From: an uncultured Bacilli bacterium
GTDB lineage: Bacteria > Bacillota_I > Bacilli_A > RF39 > UBA660
Reading direction: 5' to 3'
DNA length: 12,976 bases
Assembly: GCA_947630095.1 (NCBI GenBank)
Contig: CANRGI010000019.1
Span: forward strand, 1-12,976
The number at the start of each line of letters is the position of its first letter. Position 1 is the stretch's first letter. The notes under the pieces were generated by a model. The model made no database searches, was not told the DNA's origin, and saw nothing but the letters and a program-made list of their open reading frames with translations. The translations under genes and the position numbers were made by a program. Of this stretch, positions 1 through 6,308 are shown in pieces.

Positions 1-161
1 CACAAGGACCTACAGGCGAAACCTTAGAAACCCCAACATTTACAGTAGGTACAACAGCAACAGGAGCCCCAGGAACAGACGCAATAGTTGAAATAACAGG
101 AGAATATCCTAATTTTGAAATAAATTTCACAATACCTCGTGGAGCAACAGGTGGCGAATAA
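1..161 (+). CDS. Collagen-like surface/exosporium protein, C-terminal end (5' partial)
   Basis: The frame starting at base 3 is open from the window edge to a double TAA at 159-164. It begins with QGPTGE, a collagen-type G-X-Y repeat, followed by about 45 residues including TFTVGTTATGAPGT and NFEINFTIPRGATGGE. This terminal stretch is the kind that closes collagen-like proteins of spore formers, where G-X-T triplets precede a short beta-rich segment. Such proteins (BclA-like) usually sit on the exosporium or cell surface. Only the tail is visible, so length and start are unknown. Codon use here is richer in C and G than in the neighbours, as expected from Gly/Pro/Thr content. The collagen-like character is a confident call; the exosporium location is inference. 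Confidence 0.7.
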   Translation, partial: QGPTGETLETPTFTVGTTATGAPGTDAIVEITGEYPNFEINFTIPRGATGGE

Positions 162-168
162 TAAATTA

Positions 169-196
169 CTCAAGGTATAAACCCCTTGAGTTTTTT
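169..196 (+). terminator. Intrinsic terminator after the collagen-like gene
   Basis: A perfect 7-bp stem (CTCAAGG at 169-175, CCTTGAG at 184-190) with an 8-nt loop is followed directly by six T (191-196). It lies 8 nt after the stop codon and separates this gene from the promoter that starts at 198. Confidence 0.9.
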
Positions 197-197
197 C

Positions 198-226
198 TTG
201 ATAAAAACTAATTTTTTGTCTATAAT
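198..226 (+). promoter_or_regulatory. SigA-type promoter of the two-helix membrane protein gene
   Basis: TTGATA (198-203), a 17-nt spacer, then TATAAT (221-226). This is one mismatch from the housekeeping consensus. It starts immediately behind the terminator T-run and lies 24 nt upstream of the ATG at 250. Confidence 0.8.
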
Positions 227-249
227 TAAAATATAAGGAAGTGTTAATA

Positions 250-789
250 ATGAGTGAAGAAGAATTTTTAGATAAAAAAAAGAATATTTTAAAAAAGACA
301 ATAAATAATATTTACTTTTACATCTTAGTAATTGCATTTATTTTATGTGTATTTTATTACTATAGAACTGAAAACGTTTATTCCCTTTATGGTGCTATTG
401 TATTTTTAGTCCTTATGCTTATAAATATTTTTATGTATGTAATAAAGATATCAAGACTAAGTAAAGATACAAACAACAAAAGAGGCGATACTGTATATAG
501 TTGGGAACCTCTTACTATATCTAATCAAGAATTTATTAAAGTAGCAAAAACAGGCTTACCAAAAACATACATAGATATAAACGGAACTACCCACGAAATA
601 ATAGTCGAATTAGCAAGTGCTAGAATGGACACCGTTAAAGTGGGCAAGTGCTATATAGATGGTATAGAATTTAATCGTTTTGAAGATGCCATAAATTTTG
701 TAATATATGCAGGTCTTTCTATTAATACTATGAAAGAAATAAAGATATTAAGTTGTAATAATTCAAACCCAAGAAAATTTTTTAGATAA
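250..789 (+). CDS. Two-helix membrane protein of unknown function
   Basis: A protein of 179 residues. The ATG at 250 is preferred over the in-frame GTG at 241, because AAGGAAG (235-241) is a ribosome site about 10 nt before the ATG and would overlap the GTG. The protein has a lysine-rich cytosolic start and two hydrophobic helices (about residues 21-38 and 46-66) joined by a short loop. A soluble domain of about 110 residues follows, with alternating strand-like segments (YIDINGTTHEIIVEL, GKCYIDGIEF). A helical hairpin followed by a soluble domain suggests the domain faces the cytoplasm. I do not recognise the family. It is a single gene with its own promoter and a weak terminator at the stop. 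Confidence 0.8.
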   Translation: MSEEEFLDKKKNILKKTINNIYFYILVIAFILCVFYYYRTENVYSLYGAIVFLVLMLINIFMYVIKISRLSKDTNNKRGDTVYSWEPLTISNQEFIKVAKTGLPKTYIDINGTTHEIIVELASARMDTVKVGKCYIDGIEFNRFEDAINFVIYAGLSINTMKEIKILSCNNSNPRKFFR

Positions 790-804
790 CTTTTTATCTT
801 TTTT
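784..804 (+). terminator. Weak AT-rich intrinsic terminator overlapping the stop codon
   Basis: AGATAA (784-789) pairs with TTATCT (794-799) around a 4-nt loop, followed by five T, a C and four more T. The stem is only 6 bp and AT-rich, so strength is doubtful. It sits exactly on the stop codon, as the terminator at 3458-3480 also does. Confidence 0.45.
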
Positions 805-818
805 CTTTTCTATAAATC

Positions 819-827
819 TGTTAAAAT
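819..827 (+). promoter_or_regulatory. Possible extended -10 promoter of the methyltransferase gene
   Basis: TG-T-TAAAAT at 819-827 is an extended -10 element 24 nt before the ATG at 851. The upstream -35 region is only a T-rich run with no good hexamer, so this is a weak call. Confidence 0.3.
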
Positions 828-850
828 ATACATAAGTGGAGAGTGAGTTT

Positions 851-1714
851 ATGTTATTAACAGAAGATTTTAAAGATTATGAATTAATAGATGCCTCTAA
901 AGGTATGAAATTAGAAAGATGGAAAGATATTATATTACTTAGACCTGACCCTCAAATAATTTGGGATAATGGTGATTTATTAGAAAAATATAAAGGAAAA
1001 ATACACGCGGTTTACCATCGCTCGAATAAAGGTGGTGGCTACTGGGAAAACCTAAAAAAGTTCCCACCCGTATGGACAGTTTCATATAAAAATTTAAAAT
1101 TCAATATAAAACAAATGGGTTTTAAACACACAGGTTTATTTCCGGAACAGTCAGTAAATTGGAACTTTATAATAAATAAAATTAAAAACTCAAATAGAGA
1201 TATAAAAGTATTAAATCTTTTTGCATACACAGGAGGTGCCACTTTGGCTTGTATATCTGCAGGTGCCCACGTCACTCACGTTGACTCGTCTAAAGGTATG
1301 GTAGACTGGTGTAAAGAAAATGTTTCTTTATCTAATTTAAGAGTAGATAAAGTTAGATATATAGTAGATGATGTAATTAAATTTGTAAAAAGAGAAATAA
1401 GAAGAGGCTCAAAGTATGATGCAGTCATAATGGACCCGCCTAGTTATGGAAGAGGCACTAATAAAGAAGTATGGAATATTGAAAAAGATTTATATGAGTT
1501 AGTTTCTCTTTGTACTAGTATTTTATCAGATAATCCTTTATTTTTCTTAATAAATTCATATACTACAGGTTTATCTCCTTATGTATTATCTAATATTTTA
1601 AAAATTTTAATTCCTAATAAAGGTATAGTCAAATGTGGAGAAGTAGGTATACCTATAACTAATAGTGATTTAGTTTTACCTTGTGGTATCTATGGAAGGT
1701 GGGAAAGTGAATAA
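851..1714 (+). CDS. Class I SAM-dependent methyltransferase, RlmI/RlmK-like (probable rRNA modification)
   Basis: A protein of 287 residues. The ATG at 851 is chosen over an in-frame GTG at 836 because GGAG (838-841) lies 9 nt before the ATG. Residues about 1-115 form a variable N-terminal part. The Rossmann methyltransferase core follows: motif I NLFAYTGG (122-129) binds SAM, the acidic motif II is HVDSS with Asp145, and the catalytic motif is DPPSYGRG (195-202). The NLFAYTGG plus DPPSY pairing matches the family of 23S rRNA base methyltransferases that includes RlmI and the RlmK domain. It lacks the N-terminal PUA domain of RlmI and the THUMP domain of RlmL/RlmK, so its exact RNA target is unknown. 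Its stop overlaps the start of a pseudouridine synthase gene by 8 nt, which supports an RNA-modification role. Confidence 0.85.
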   Translation: MLLTEDFKDYELIDASKGMKLERWKDIILLRPDPQIIWDNGDLLEKYKGKIHAVYHRSNKGGGYWENLKKFPPVWTVSYKNLKFNIKQMGFKHTGLFPEQSVNWNFIINKIKNSNRDIKVLNLFAYTGGATLACISAGAHVTHVDSSKGMVDWCKENVSLSNLRVDKVRYIVDDVIKFVKREIRRGSKYDAVIMDPPSYGRGTNKEVWNIEKDLYELVSLCTSILSDNPLFFLINSYTTGLSPYVLSNILKILIPNKGIVKCGEVGIPITNSDLVLPCGIYGRWESE

Positions 1715-2357
1715 AATAAATATAATTTATGAAGATAATCACATTTTAGTTGTTGAAAAACCAGTAGGTGTATTATCCCAAAGTGACGGCTCTACTACAC
1801 CTGATATGCTCACACTCTTAAAGTCTTACATTAAAGAAAAATATAATAAACCAGGTAATGTCTATTTAGGACTTGTCCACAGATTAGATAAAGATGTAGG
1901 TGGTCTAATGGTATTTGCAAGAACTTCTAAGTCAGCAAGTCGTTTATCTGAACAAATTAGAAATCACGAATTAAATAAAAAATACTATGCCATTATAAAA
2001 GGAATTATAAAAAGTGAAGACACTATAACTAATTATATAGAAAGAGTAGGTTACCGTTCTAAAGTAACTACAAAAGAAAAAGGAGCATTATCTATTTTAT
2101 CTTATAAAGTACTTAAAGTAATAGATGGTAATTCATTAATAGAAATTGATTTAAAAACAGGTAGACACCATCAAATAAGAGTAACTTTTTCTAGTTTAAA
2201 TCACTCTTTACTAGGAGACGAAAAATATGGTAAAAAAGGCGAGTATTCTCTTGCATTATATTGTTGTAGTTTATCTTTCCTTCACCCAACTAAAAAAGAA
2301 AAATTATCTTTTTCACTTCCAATACCTAACTATGGTTATTTTAAATCTTTTAAGTAA
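1707..2357 (+). CDS. RluA/RluD-family pseudouridine synthase
   Basis: A protein of 216 residues that isomerises uridine to pseudouridine in structured RNA. The GTG at 1707 is preferred because AAGG (1696-1699) lies 7 nt upstream and the conserved sequence starts at once with IIYEDNHILVVEKPVG. The alternative ATG at 1692 has no ribosome site. The catalytic loop GLVHRLDKDVGG carries the nucleophile Asp62 in HRLD, followed by the RluA-type KTGRHHQIRVTF segment and LGDEKYG. There is no N-terminal S4 RNA-binding domain, so this is a short form, unlike RluC or RluD of about 300 residues. The gene overlaps the methyltransferase by 8 nt and is probably translationally coupled to it. Whether the substrate is rRNA or tRNA cannot be read from the sequence. 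Confidence 0.9.
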   Translation: MNKINIIYEDNHILVVEKPVGVLSQSDGSTTPDMLTLLKSYIKEKYNKPGNVYLGLVHRLDKDVGGLMVFARTSKSASRLSEQIRNHELNKKYYAIIKGIIKSEDTITNYIERVGYRSKVTTKEKGALSILSYKVLKVIDGNSLIEIDLKTGRHHQIRVTFSSLNHSLLGDEKYGKKGEYSLALYCCSLSFLHPTKKEKLSFSLPIPNYGYFKSFK

Positions 2358-2387
2358 CAACTATTAAAAAATCTCATAAAATACTAT

Positions 2388-3467
2388 ATGAATAAATATA
2401 AAATATGCGTATATGCAATTTGTAAAAATGAAAGTGCCCATATAAATAGATGGGTAAATTCTATGAAAGAAGCAGACGAAATCTATGTATTAGATACAGG
2501 CTCAACAGATAATTCAGTAGAATTATTAAAAAATTTAAATGTTCACGTTTATAAAAAAGAATATGATAATTTTAAATTTGACGAGGCAAGAAATGACTCA
2601 CTCAACTTAGTACCAGAAGATGCTGACATATGTGTTTGCACTGATATAGACGAAGTACTAAGTGAAAATTGGAGAAAAAACCTAGAAGAAATTTGGGATA
2701 AAGATACAAGTAGAATTAGATACAAAATGAACTTTAGTTTTGACGATTTAGGAAACCCAGTTAGTACTTATTATATTAGTAAGATACATAAAAGATTTGA
2801 TTATATATGGACTCACCCAATACACGAAGTTATCACTTATAAAGGCGAAAATGAAGAAAAAATAATAACTACAGATAAAATAGAAATAAGTCACTATCCT
2901 GATAAATCGAAAGATAGAAGTTTTTATCTTACTTTATTAGAGCAATCTGTAAAAGAAAACCCAAATGACGATAGAAATATGCACTACTTAGGTAGGGAGT
3001 ATATGTATGTTAAAAGATGGAACGACTGCATAGATACTTTAATTAAACATATTTATATGCCTTCTTCCCATTGGAACGAAGAAAAAAGTGCTTCTATGAG
3101 ATATATTGCCCGTGCTTACCACGCTTTAAATAGATTTGACGAAGCAATCATGTGGTTTAAAAAGGCCATAGACTTAACTCCTTATTTAAAAGAAGGATAT
3201 GTTGAACTTGCCTTTTTGTATTATGAACTAAAAGATTATATGAAATCAATAGAATATGCTGAAAAATCTTTATACATAACTAAACCAACAGATTTGTATA
3301 TTAATGAATCTTTCGCTTGGAACGAAACTCCTTATGAAATTTTAAGTGTATGCTATTTTAAAGTAGGTAAATTAGAATATGCAAAGATAAATGCTAAAAA
3401 GGCTTTAGAACTTTCTCCAAATAAAGAAAACCTTAAGAAAAACTATGAAATTATTAGCAAGAGTTAA
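2388..3467 (+). CDS. Family 2 glycosyltransferase with C-terminal TPR repeats
   Basis: A protein of 359 residues. The N-terminal GT-A fold begins with ICVYAICKNESAHINRW, then VLDTGSTDNS (nucleotide binding, 34-43) and the metal-binding D-x-D as TDIDEVL (Asp86, Asp88). A WTHPIHEV segment around residues 140-148 is typical of this SunS-like GT2 group. Residues about 190-355 form TPR-like helical pairs, such as RYIARAYHALNRFDEAIMWF and YVELAFLYYELKDYMKSIEYA. The combination suggests glycosylation of a peptide, protein or cell-surface acceptor recognised by the TPR part. No lipid or membrane segment is present, so it is probably cytosolic. It lies 30 nt after the pseudouridine synthase gene with no clear Shine-Dalgarno sequence, and ends on a terminator. 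The acceptor is unknown. Confidence 0.88.
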   Translation: MNKYKICVYAICKNESAHINRWVNSMKEADEIYVLDTGSTDNSVELLKNLNVHVYKKEYDNFKFDEARNDSLNLVPEDADICVCTDIDEVLSENWRKNLEEIWDKDTSRIRYKMNFSFDDLGNPVSTYYISKIHKRFDYIWTHPIHEVITYKGENEEKIITTDKIEISHYPDKSKDRSFYLTLLEQSVKENPNDDRNMHYLGREYMYVKRWNDCIDTLIKHIYMPSSHWNEEKSASMRYIARAYHALNRFDEAIMWFKKAIDLTPYLKEGYVELAFLYYELKDYMKSIEYAEKSLYITKPTDLYINESFAWNETPYEILSVCYFKVGKLEYAKINAKKALELSPNKENLKKNYEIISKS

Positions 3468-3480
3468 ATCTCTTGTTTTT
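3458..3480 (+). terminator. Intrinsic terminator overlapping the end of the glycosyltransferase gene
   Basis: CAAGAG (3458-3463) and CTCTTG (3470-3475) form a perfect 6-bp stem with a 6-nt loop, followed by five T (3476-3480). The stop codon TAA (3465-3467) lies in the loop. Confidence 0.75.
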
Positions 3481-3518
3481 ATATGTAAACTTTATGTAAA
3501 GAAAGAAATAAAAAAGCG

Positions 3519-3546
3519 TTTTTGCGATTTTTATCGTATATATAAG
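3519..3546 (+). promoter_or_regulatory. Possible promoter of the acidic anchored protein gene
   Basis: TTTTTG (3519-3524), a 16-nt spacer and TATAAG (3541-3546) give a poor SigA-like match in the only intergenic space upstream of this gene. A sporulation-sigma promoter cannot be excluded because the context is AT-rich and no clean consensus stands out. Confidence 0.25.
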
Positions 3547-3581
3547 TAGAGGGACAAAAAATCCCTTAGAAAGGAGTAGTT

Positions 3582-4763
3582 ATGAAAAAAATAGTGTTTT
3601 TAATACTACTAGCATTAAGTTTAATGCCGAATTTAGTAGTAAAAGCAGAAGAAAAGGAGGTGGAGTATAGTTGGTATAAAATGGCTAAAGGCGATATTCA
3701 TTATGAATTAGATGCTGAAAATATTTGTGAATATTATGACGAAAGTAAATACTTTTATACAGAAGACATTATCTCTTTAACTAAACCAGAAGAGCACCCC
3801 TATAGGGTAATTGAGCAAATAGATAATTTAGAAATAGATAGTAAAATATTCAACACACTAGAGTTCTATACATTTAACGGTGCTTATAATGGAAAAGTTA
3901 AATTAAAAGAATTAGAAATATTTAATGATAATGGAGAAAAGATAGAATATACACCTAGAGATAGTATTATTAATGAAGTTTCTTCTAGCATTTTAAATGA
4001 TGGAAAGTTAGATGCAAGTATAGTTTTATATGGAATATTAGATTTCAAAATAGACTTTAATAAAACATTAGATATAAGTGATATAAATATAAAAATAACT
4101 TATGAAGACCCAGCACAAACATTATATGGAATATCTTTTAAATTATTTTTAACAGATGGACTAGAAACTAATATATTCGCTTTATATTCTCCAGTTACAC
4201 CTGCCACTTGTAATGAAGATAACACGGTATGTGAAAGTACTTATAAAGTAACAGATATATATGATTATAACCCAACTTTAAAAACAATAGCCTATAAGTA
4301 TAAAGATAAATATACTGAGTGTTATACCCCAGTTAGAAATTATTACCCAGGTTACTCTAAAGAAGCCCCTTTAGATGGTTACATAAAGGACGAAGAAAAC
4401 TATAGAGTAATTACAAAAACGGAAAGTAAACCCGCTACTGAAACAAAAACACCTACTGAAACTAAAGAAGTTGTGCCTCTTACAAGTACTAATGAAGCGG
4501 TAAGTGATAGTGTTTTAATTCCTAATGAAGAAGAAATTACTGAAGAGTTAGAAGAACCAGAAGAACCAACTATATTAGATAATTTAGACGAATTAGAAGA
4601 AAAAGACAAAGAAGAAAAAATTGCTTTTGTAGAAAAAATAGATAAACCACAGAAATCACATCAAAGTTTCTTTAAAACATTTTCTATTATATTCGCAATA
4701 CTTGCTATACTATTTACAATTATATTAATTGCAAAAAAAGTCGTAAAATGTCAAACGAATTAA
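3582..4763 (+). CDS. Exported protein with acidic stalk and C-terminal membrane anchor, unknown function
   Basis: A protein of 393 residues with a strong ribosome site (GAAAGGAG, 3569-3576, 5 nt before ATG). It opens with a signal peptide (residues 1-22, ending VVKA before EEKE, a plausible type I cleavage site). An extracellular domain of about 245 residues follows, with many strand-like segments and one Cys-containing stretch (ATCNEDNTVCES). Then comes a low-complexity Thr/Glu/Pro stalk of roughly 85 residues with TETKTPTETK and EEPEEP. A single transmembrane helix (367-384) ends in a short basic tail. There is no LPXTG motif, so the anchor is the helix itself. The family was not recognised. 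It lies directly before the sporulation operon (70 nt gap, no terminator seen), so read-through into that operon is possible. A role in sporulation is speculation. Confidence 0.8.
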   Translation: MKKIVFLILLALSLMPNLVVKAEEKEVEYSWYKMAKGDIHYELDAENICEYYDESKYFYTEDIISLTKPEEHPYRVIEQIDNLEIDSKIFNTLEFYTFNGAYNGKVKLKELEIFNDNGEKIEYTPRDSIINEVSSSILNDGKLDASIVLYGILDFKIDFNKTLDISDINIKITYEDPAQTLYGISFKLFLTDGLETNIFALYSPVTPATCNEDNTVCESTYKVTDIYDYNPTLKTIAYKYKDKYTECYTPVRNYYPGYSKEAPLDGYIKDEENYRVITKTESKPATETKTPTETKEVVPLTSTNEAVSDSVLIPNEEEITEELEEPEEPTILDNLDELEEKDKEEKIAFVEKIDKPQKSHQSFFKTFSIIFAILAILFTIILIAKKVVKCQTN

Positions 4764-4833
4764 TTATCTAGTTTTGTCGAAAAAGTATAAAATTAACTAA
4801 AAATGATATAAACTTATATACGAGGTTAAAAAT

Positions 4834-5178
4834 ATGCTAAAAATAAATATGGAATTTAAAAAAGGAGTTTTATTTATAAGACTAGATGGTTCCCTAGATA
4901 ACATATCTATAGATAAATTTAATAATGAAGTTTTATCTTTAGTACTTAATAATGGCTTAAAACAAATAGTAGTAAATTTAGATAAAGTTTATAACATTGA
5001 CGAAAAAGGAATAGATGGACTTCTAAATTTAAGTGAAATAGTATCTAGTTTTAATGGTAAAACAACTCTTTGCAGTCTAACCAATAAAAAAGTTAAATCA
5101 TTAATAAACAAAATTAATACATTTAATTTTTATGAATCTCAAAATGAATTAACCGCTTTAGGAGTGATGAAGATATGA
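4834..5178 (+). CDS. spoIIAA: SpoIIAA-like STAS protein lacking the phosphorylation serine
   Basis: A protein of 114 residues that aligns along its length with B. subtilis SpoIIAA: GVLFIRLDGSLDN against SVLCIRLTGELDH, KQIVVNLDKV against RHIVLNLEDL, and a shared LGV near the C-terminus. SpoIIAA is the anti-anti-sigma factor that frees SigF from SpoIIAB and is inactivated when SpoIIAB phosphorylates Ser58 of its D-S-S-G motif. Here the motif reads D56-E57-K58-G59, so the target serine is Glu and the next residue is Lys. The start has GAGG (4822-4825) 8 nt upstream. The stop overlaps the sigma gene start (ATGA), leaving no room for spoIIAB. The family call is firm. Whether the protein still works as an antagonist is open. 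Confidence 0.85.
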   Translation: MLKINMEFKKGVLFIRLDGSLDNISIDKFNNEVLSLVLNNGLKQIVVNLDKVYNIDEKGIDGLLNLSEIVSSFNGKTTLCSLTNKKVKSLINKINTFNFYESQNELTALGVMKI

Positions 5179-5837
5179 TAGAAAATTTAATAGAAACAAA
5201 TAAAAAACTTATTTATAGCATCGCACATAATGTTGCAAATAAATATGGTAAAATAAGTATAATAGAAGATTTATTTCAAGTAGGAGTAATATCTATTATA
5301 AAAGCCTATGATAACTATAAAGAAACTGAAAATACTAAGTTTTCCACTTATGCTTATATGTATATTTTAGGAAGTATGTTAGAATATGTAAATAAAGATA
5401 GAAATGTAAAAGTCAGTGTAGATACTTTAAAATTATATAATTCATATAATAAAAGTAAAGAATTTCTAACTAATAAATTAAATCGTATTCCAACTATAAG
5501 TGAAGTAAGTGATTTTATGGGCGTAGACATAAATACACTTATGTTTACTATTCAAAGTGTAGAATATACATTAAGTTTAGAAAATAAAAAAGACGAAGAA
5601 GATTTATCAATAGAAGAAAGAGTAGGTATAGATAGAAGTGAAATAATAGATAATTTACTAGATTTAAAAGAAGAATTACTTCGCCTTCCTGAAAATGAAA
5701 GAAAATTAATTGAACTAAGGTATTTTCAAGATTTAACCCAAAGCGAAACAGCAAGATATCTTAATATGACACAAGTACAAGTTTCAAGAAGTGAAACTCA
5801 AATACTTAAAAAAATAAAAACAGGTATAACTGCATAA
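5175..5837 (+). CDS. sigF: Sporulation sigma factor, SigF/SigG type (short, divergent)
   Basis: A 220-residue RNA polymerase sigma factor of the SigB/SigF/SigG group. Region 2 is seen in IEDLFQVGVISIIKAYDNY and KFSTYAYMYILGSMLEYV. Region 3 lies around LNRIPTISEVSDFMGVDI. Region 4.2 is LTQSETARYLNMTQVQVSRS, where TQSE and QVQVSR are hallmarks of SigF/SigG. The protein starts close to the LIETNKKLIYSIA helix, so the first 25 or so residues of B. subtilis SigF (255 residues) are missing. The GEIxRF segment before the DNA-reading helix is changed to GSMLEY. Start: ATG 5175 with GGAGTG 8 nt upstream, overlapping the STAS gene stop by 4 nt. Position next to spoIIAA favours SigF, while direct linkage to spoVA genes would also suit SigG, which drives spoVA in B. 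subtilis. Confidence 0.85.
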   Translation: MIENLIETNKKLIYSIAHNVANKYGKISIIEDLFQVGVISIIKAYDNYKETENTKFSTYAYMYILGSMLEYVNKDRNVKVSVDTLKLYNSYNKSKEFLTNKLNRIPTISEVSDFMGVDINTLMFTIQSVEYTLSLENKKDEEDLSIEERVGIDRSEIIDNLLDLKEELLRLPENERKLIELRYFQDLTQSETARYLNMTQVQVSRSETQILKKIKTGITA

Positions 5838-5846
5838 AATAAACAT

Positions 5847-5873
5847 AACTCGCCATAATATAAATGGTGAGTT
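5847..5873 (+). promoter_or_regulatory. Hairpin sequestering the spoVAC ribosome site (or weak terminator)
   Basis: AACTCGCCAT (5847-5856) and ATGGTGAGTT (5864-5873) form a 10-bp stem with one G-T pair and a 7-nt loop. The 3' arm contains GGTGAG (5866-5871), the only candidate Shine-Dalgarno sequence for the TTG start of spoVAC at 5877. The downstream run is ATTTTGAAA, too short in T for a strong terminator. It fills the whole gap between the sigma gene and spoVAC. Confidence 0.6.
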
Positions 5874-5876
5874 ATT

Positions 5877-6308
5877 TTGAAATTAGAAGAATATAAAAAA
5901 ATAGTTAAAAGTATTTCTAAAAAAGAAGATAAATTAAAAAATGTATTAATATCTTTTTTAATAGGTGGCCTCCTAGGTTTACTTATGGAACTTTTAGCAG
6001 TATTTCTAAATAAAAAATTAAATATACCTTTAGATACTGCTTATATGTGGGTTACAGTATTTTTAGTTGTATCTTCTTCTATATTAACAGGCCTAGGTTT
6101 CTTTGATAAAGTAGTATCATTTGCAAAATGTGGTCTAATAGTTCCGACAACAGGTTTTGCTCACGCTATGACAAGTGCGGCAATTGACCACGAAAGTGAA
6201 GGCTTAATTAAGGGAGTAGGCTCTAATATGTTCAAACTTGCAGGTTCAATTATTATTTATGGTGTAGTAGGTGCATTTTTCTTTGCATTATTAAAAGGAG
6301 TGATGTAA
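5877..6308 (+). CDS. spoVAC: Stage V sporulation protein AC, dipicolinate channel component
   Basis: A 143-residue inner-membrane protein of the SpoVA system, which moves calcium dipicolinate into the forespore and out at germination. In B. subtilis, SpoVAC behaves as a mechanosensitive channel. The family signature IVPTTGFAHAMTSAAID (88-104) and the following GVGSNMFKLAGSIIIYGVV are very clear. Hydrophobic segments lie at about residues 22-44, 58-77 and 121-139, and the N-terminus is Lys-rich and cytosolic. The start is TTG at 5877, with GGTGAG 5 nt upstream inside a hairpin. No ATG or GTG nearby gives the conserved N-terminal KLEEYKK. The length is close to the usual family size. It lies 39 nt after the sigma gene and abuts spoVAD with no gap. 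Confidence 0.95.
   Translation: MKLEEYKKIVKSISKKEDKLKNVLISFLIGGLLGLLMELLAVFLNKKLNIPLDTAYMWVTVFLVVSSSILTGLGFFDKVVSFAKCGLIVPTTGFAHAMTSAAIDHESEGLIKGVGSNMFKLAGSIIIYGVVGAFFFALLKGVM

Noticed and set aside
1039..1275. Open frame of 78 codons on the - strand inside the methyltransferase gene
   Set aside because: It is opposite a clearly conserved coding sequence, has no ribosome site and no promoter, and shows no recognisable domain.
3550..3566. Small hairpin AGGGA...TCCCT just before the ribosome site of the anchored protein gene
   Set aside because: The stem is only 5 bp, it does not cover the ribosome site, and no T-run follows. Too weak to call regulatory.
3653..3663. Perfect Shine-Dalgarno-like AAAGGAGGTGG inside the coding region of the anchored protein
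   Set aside because: It encodes the Lys/Glu/Val residues after the signal peptide. No start codon at proper spacing gives a useful alternative frame, so it is probably incidental.
4785..4814. Forespore-type promoter candidate before the STAS gene: GTATA (4785-4789), 15 nt, GATATAAACT
   Set aside because: The spacing suits SigF, but the -10 box misses several consensus positions, and such AT-rich matches are frequent here. No better promoter was found, so the operon's true start remains unassigned.
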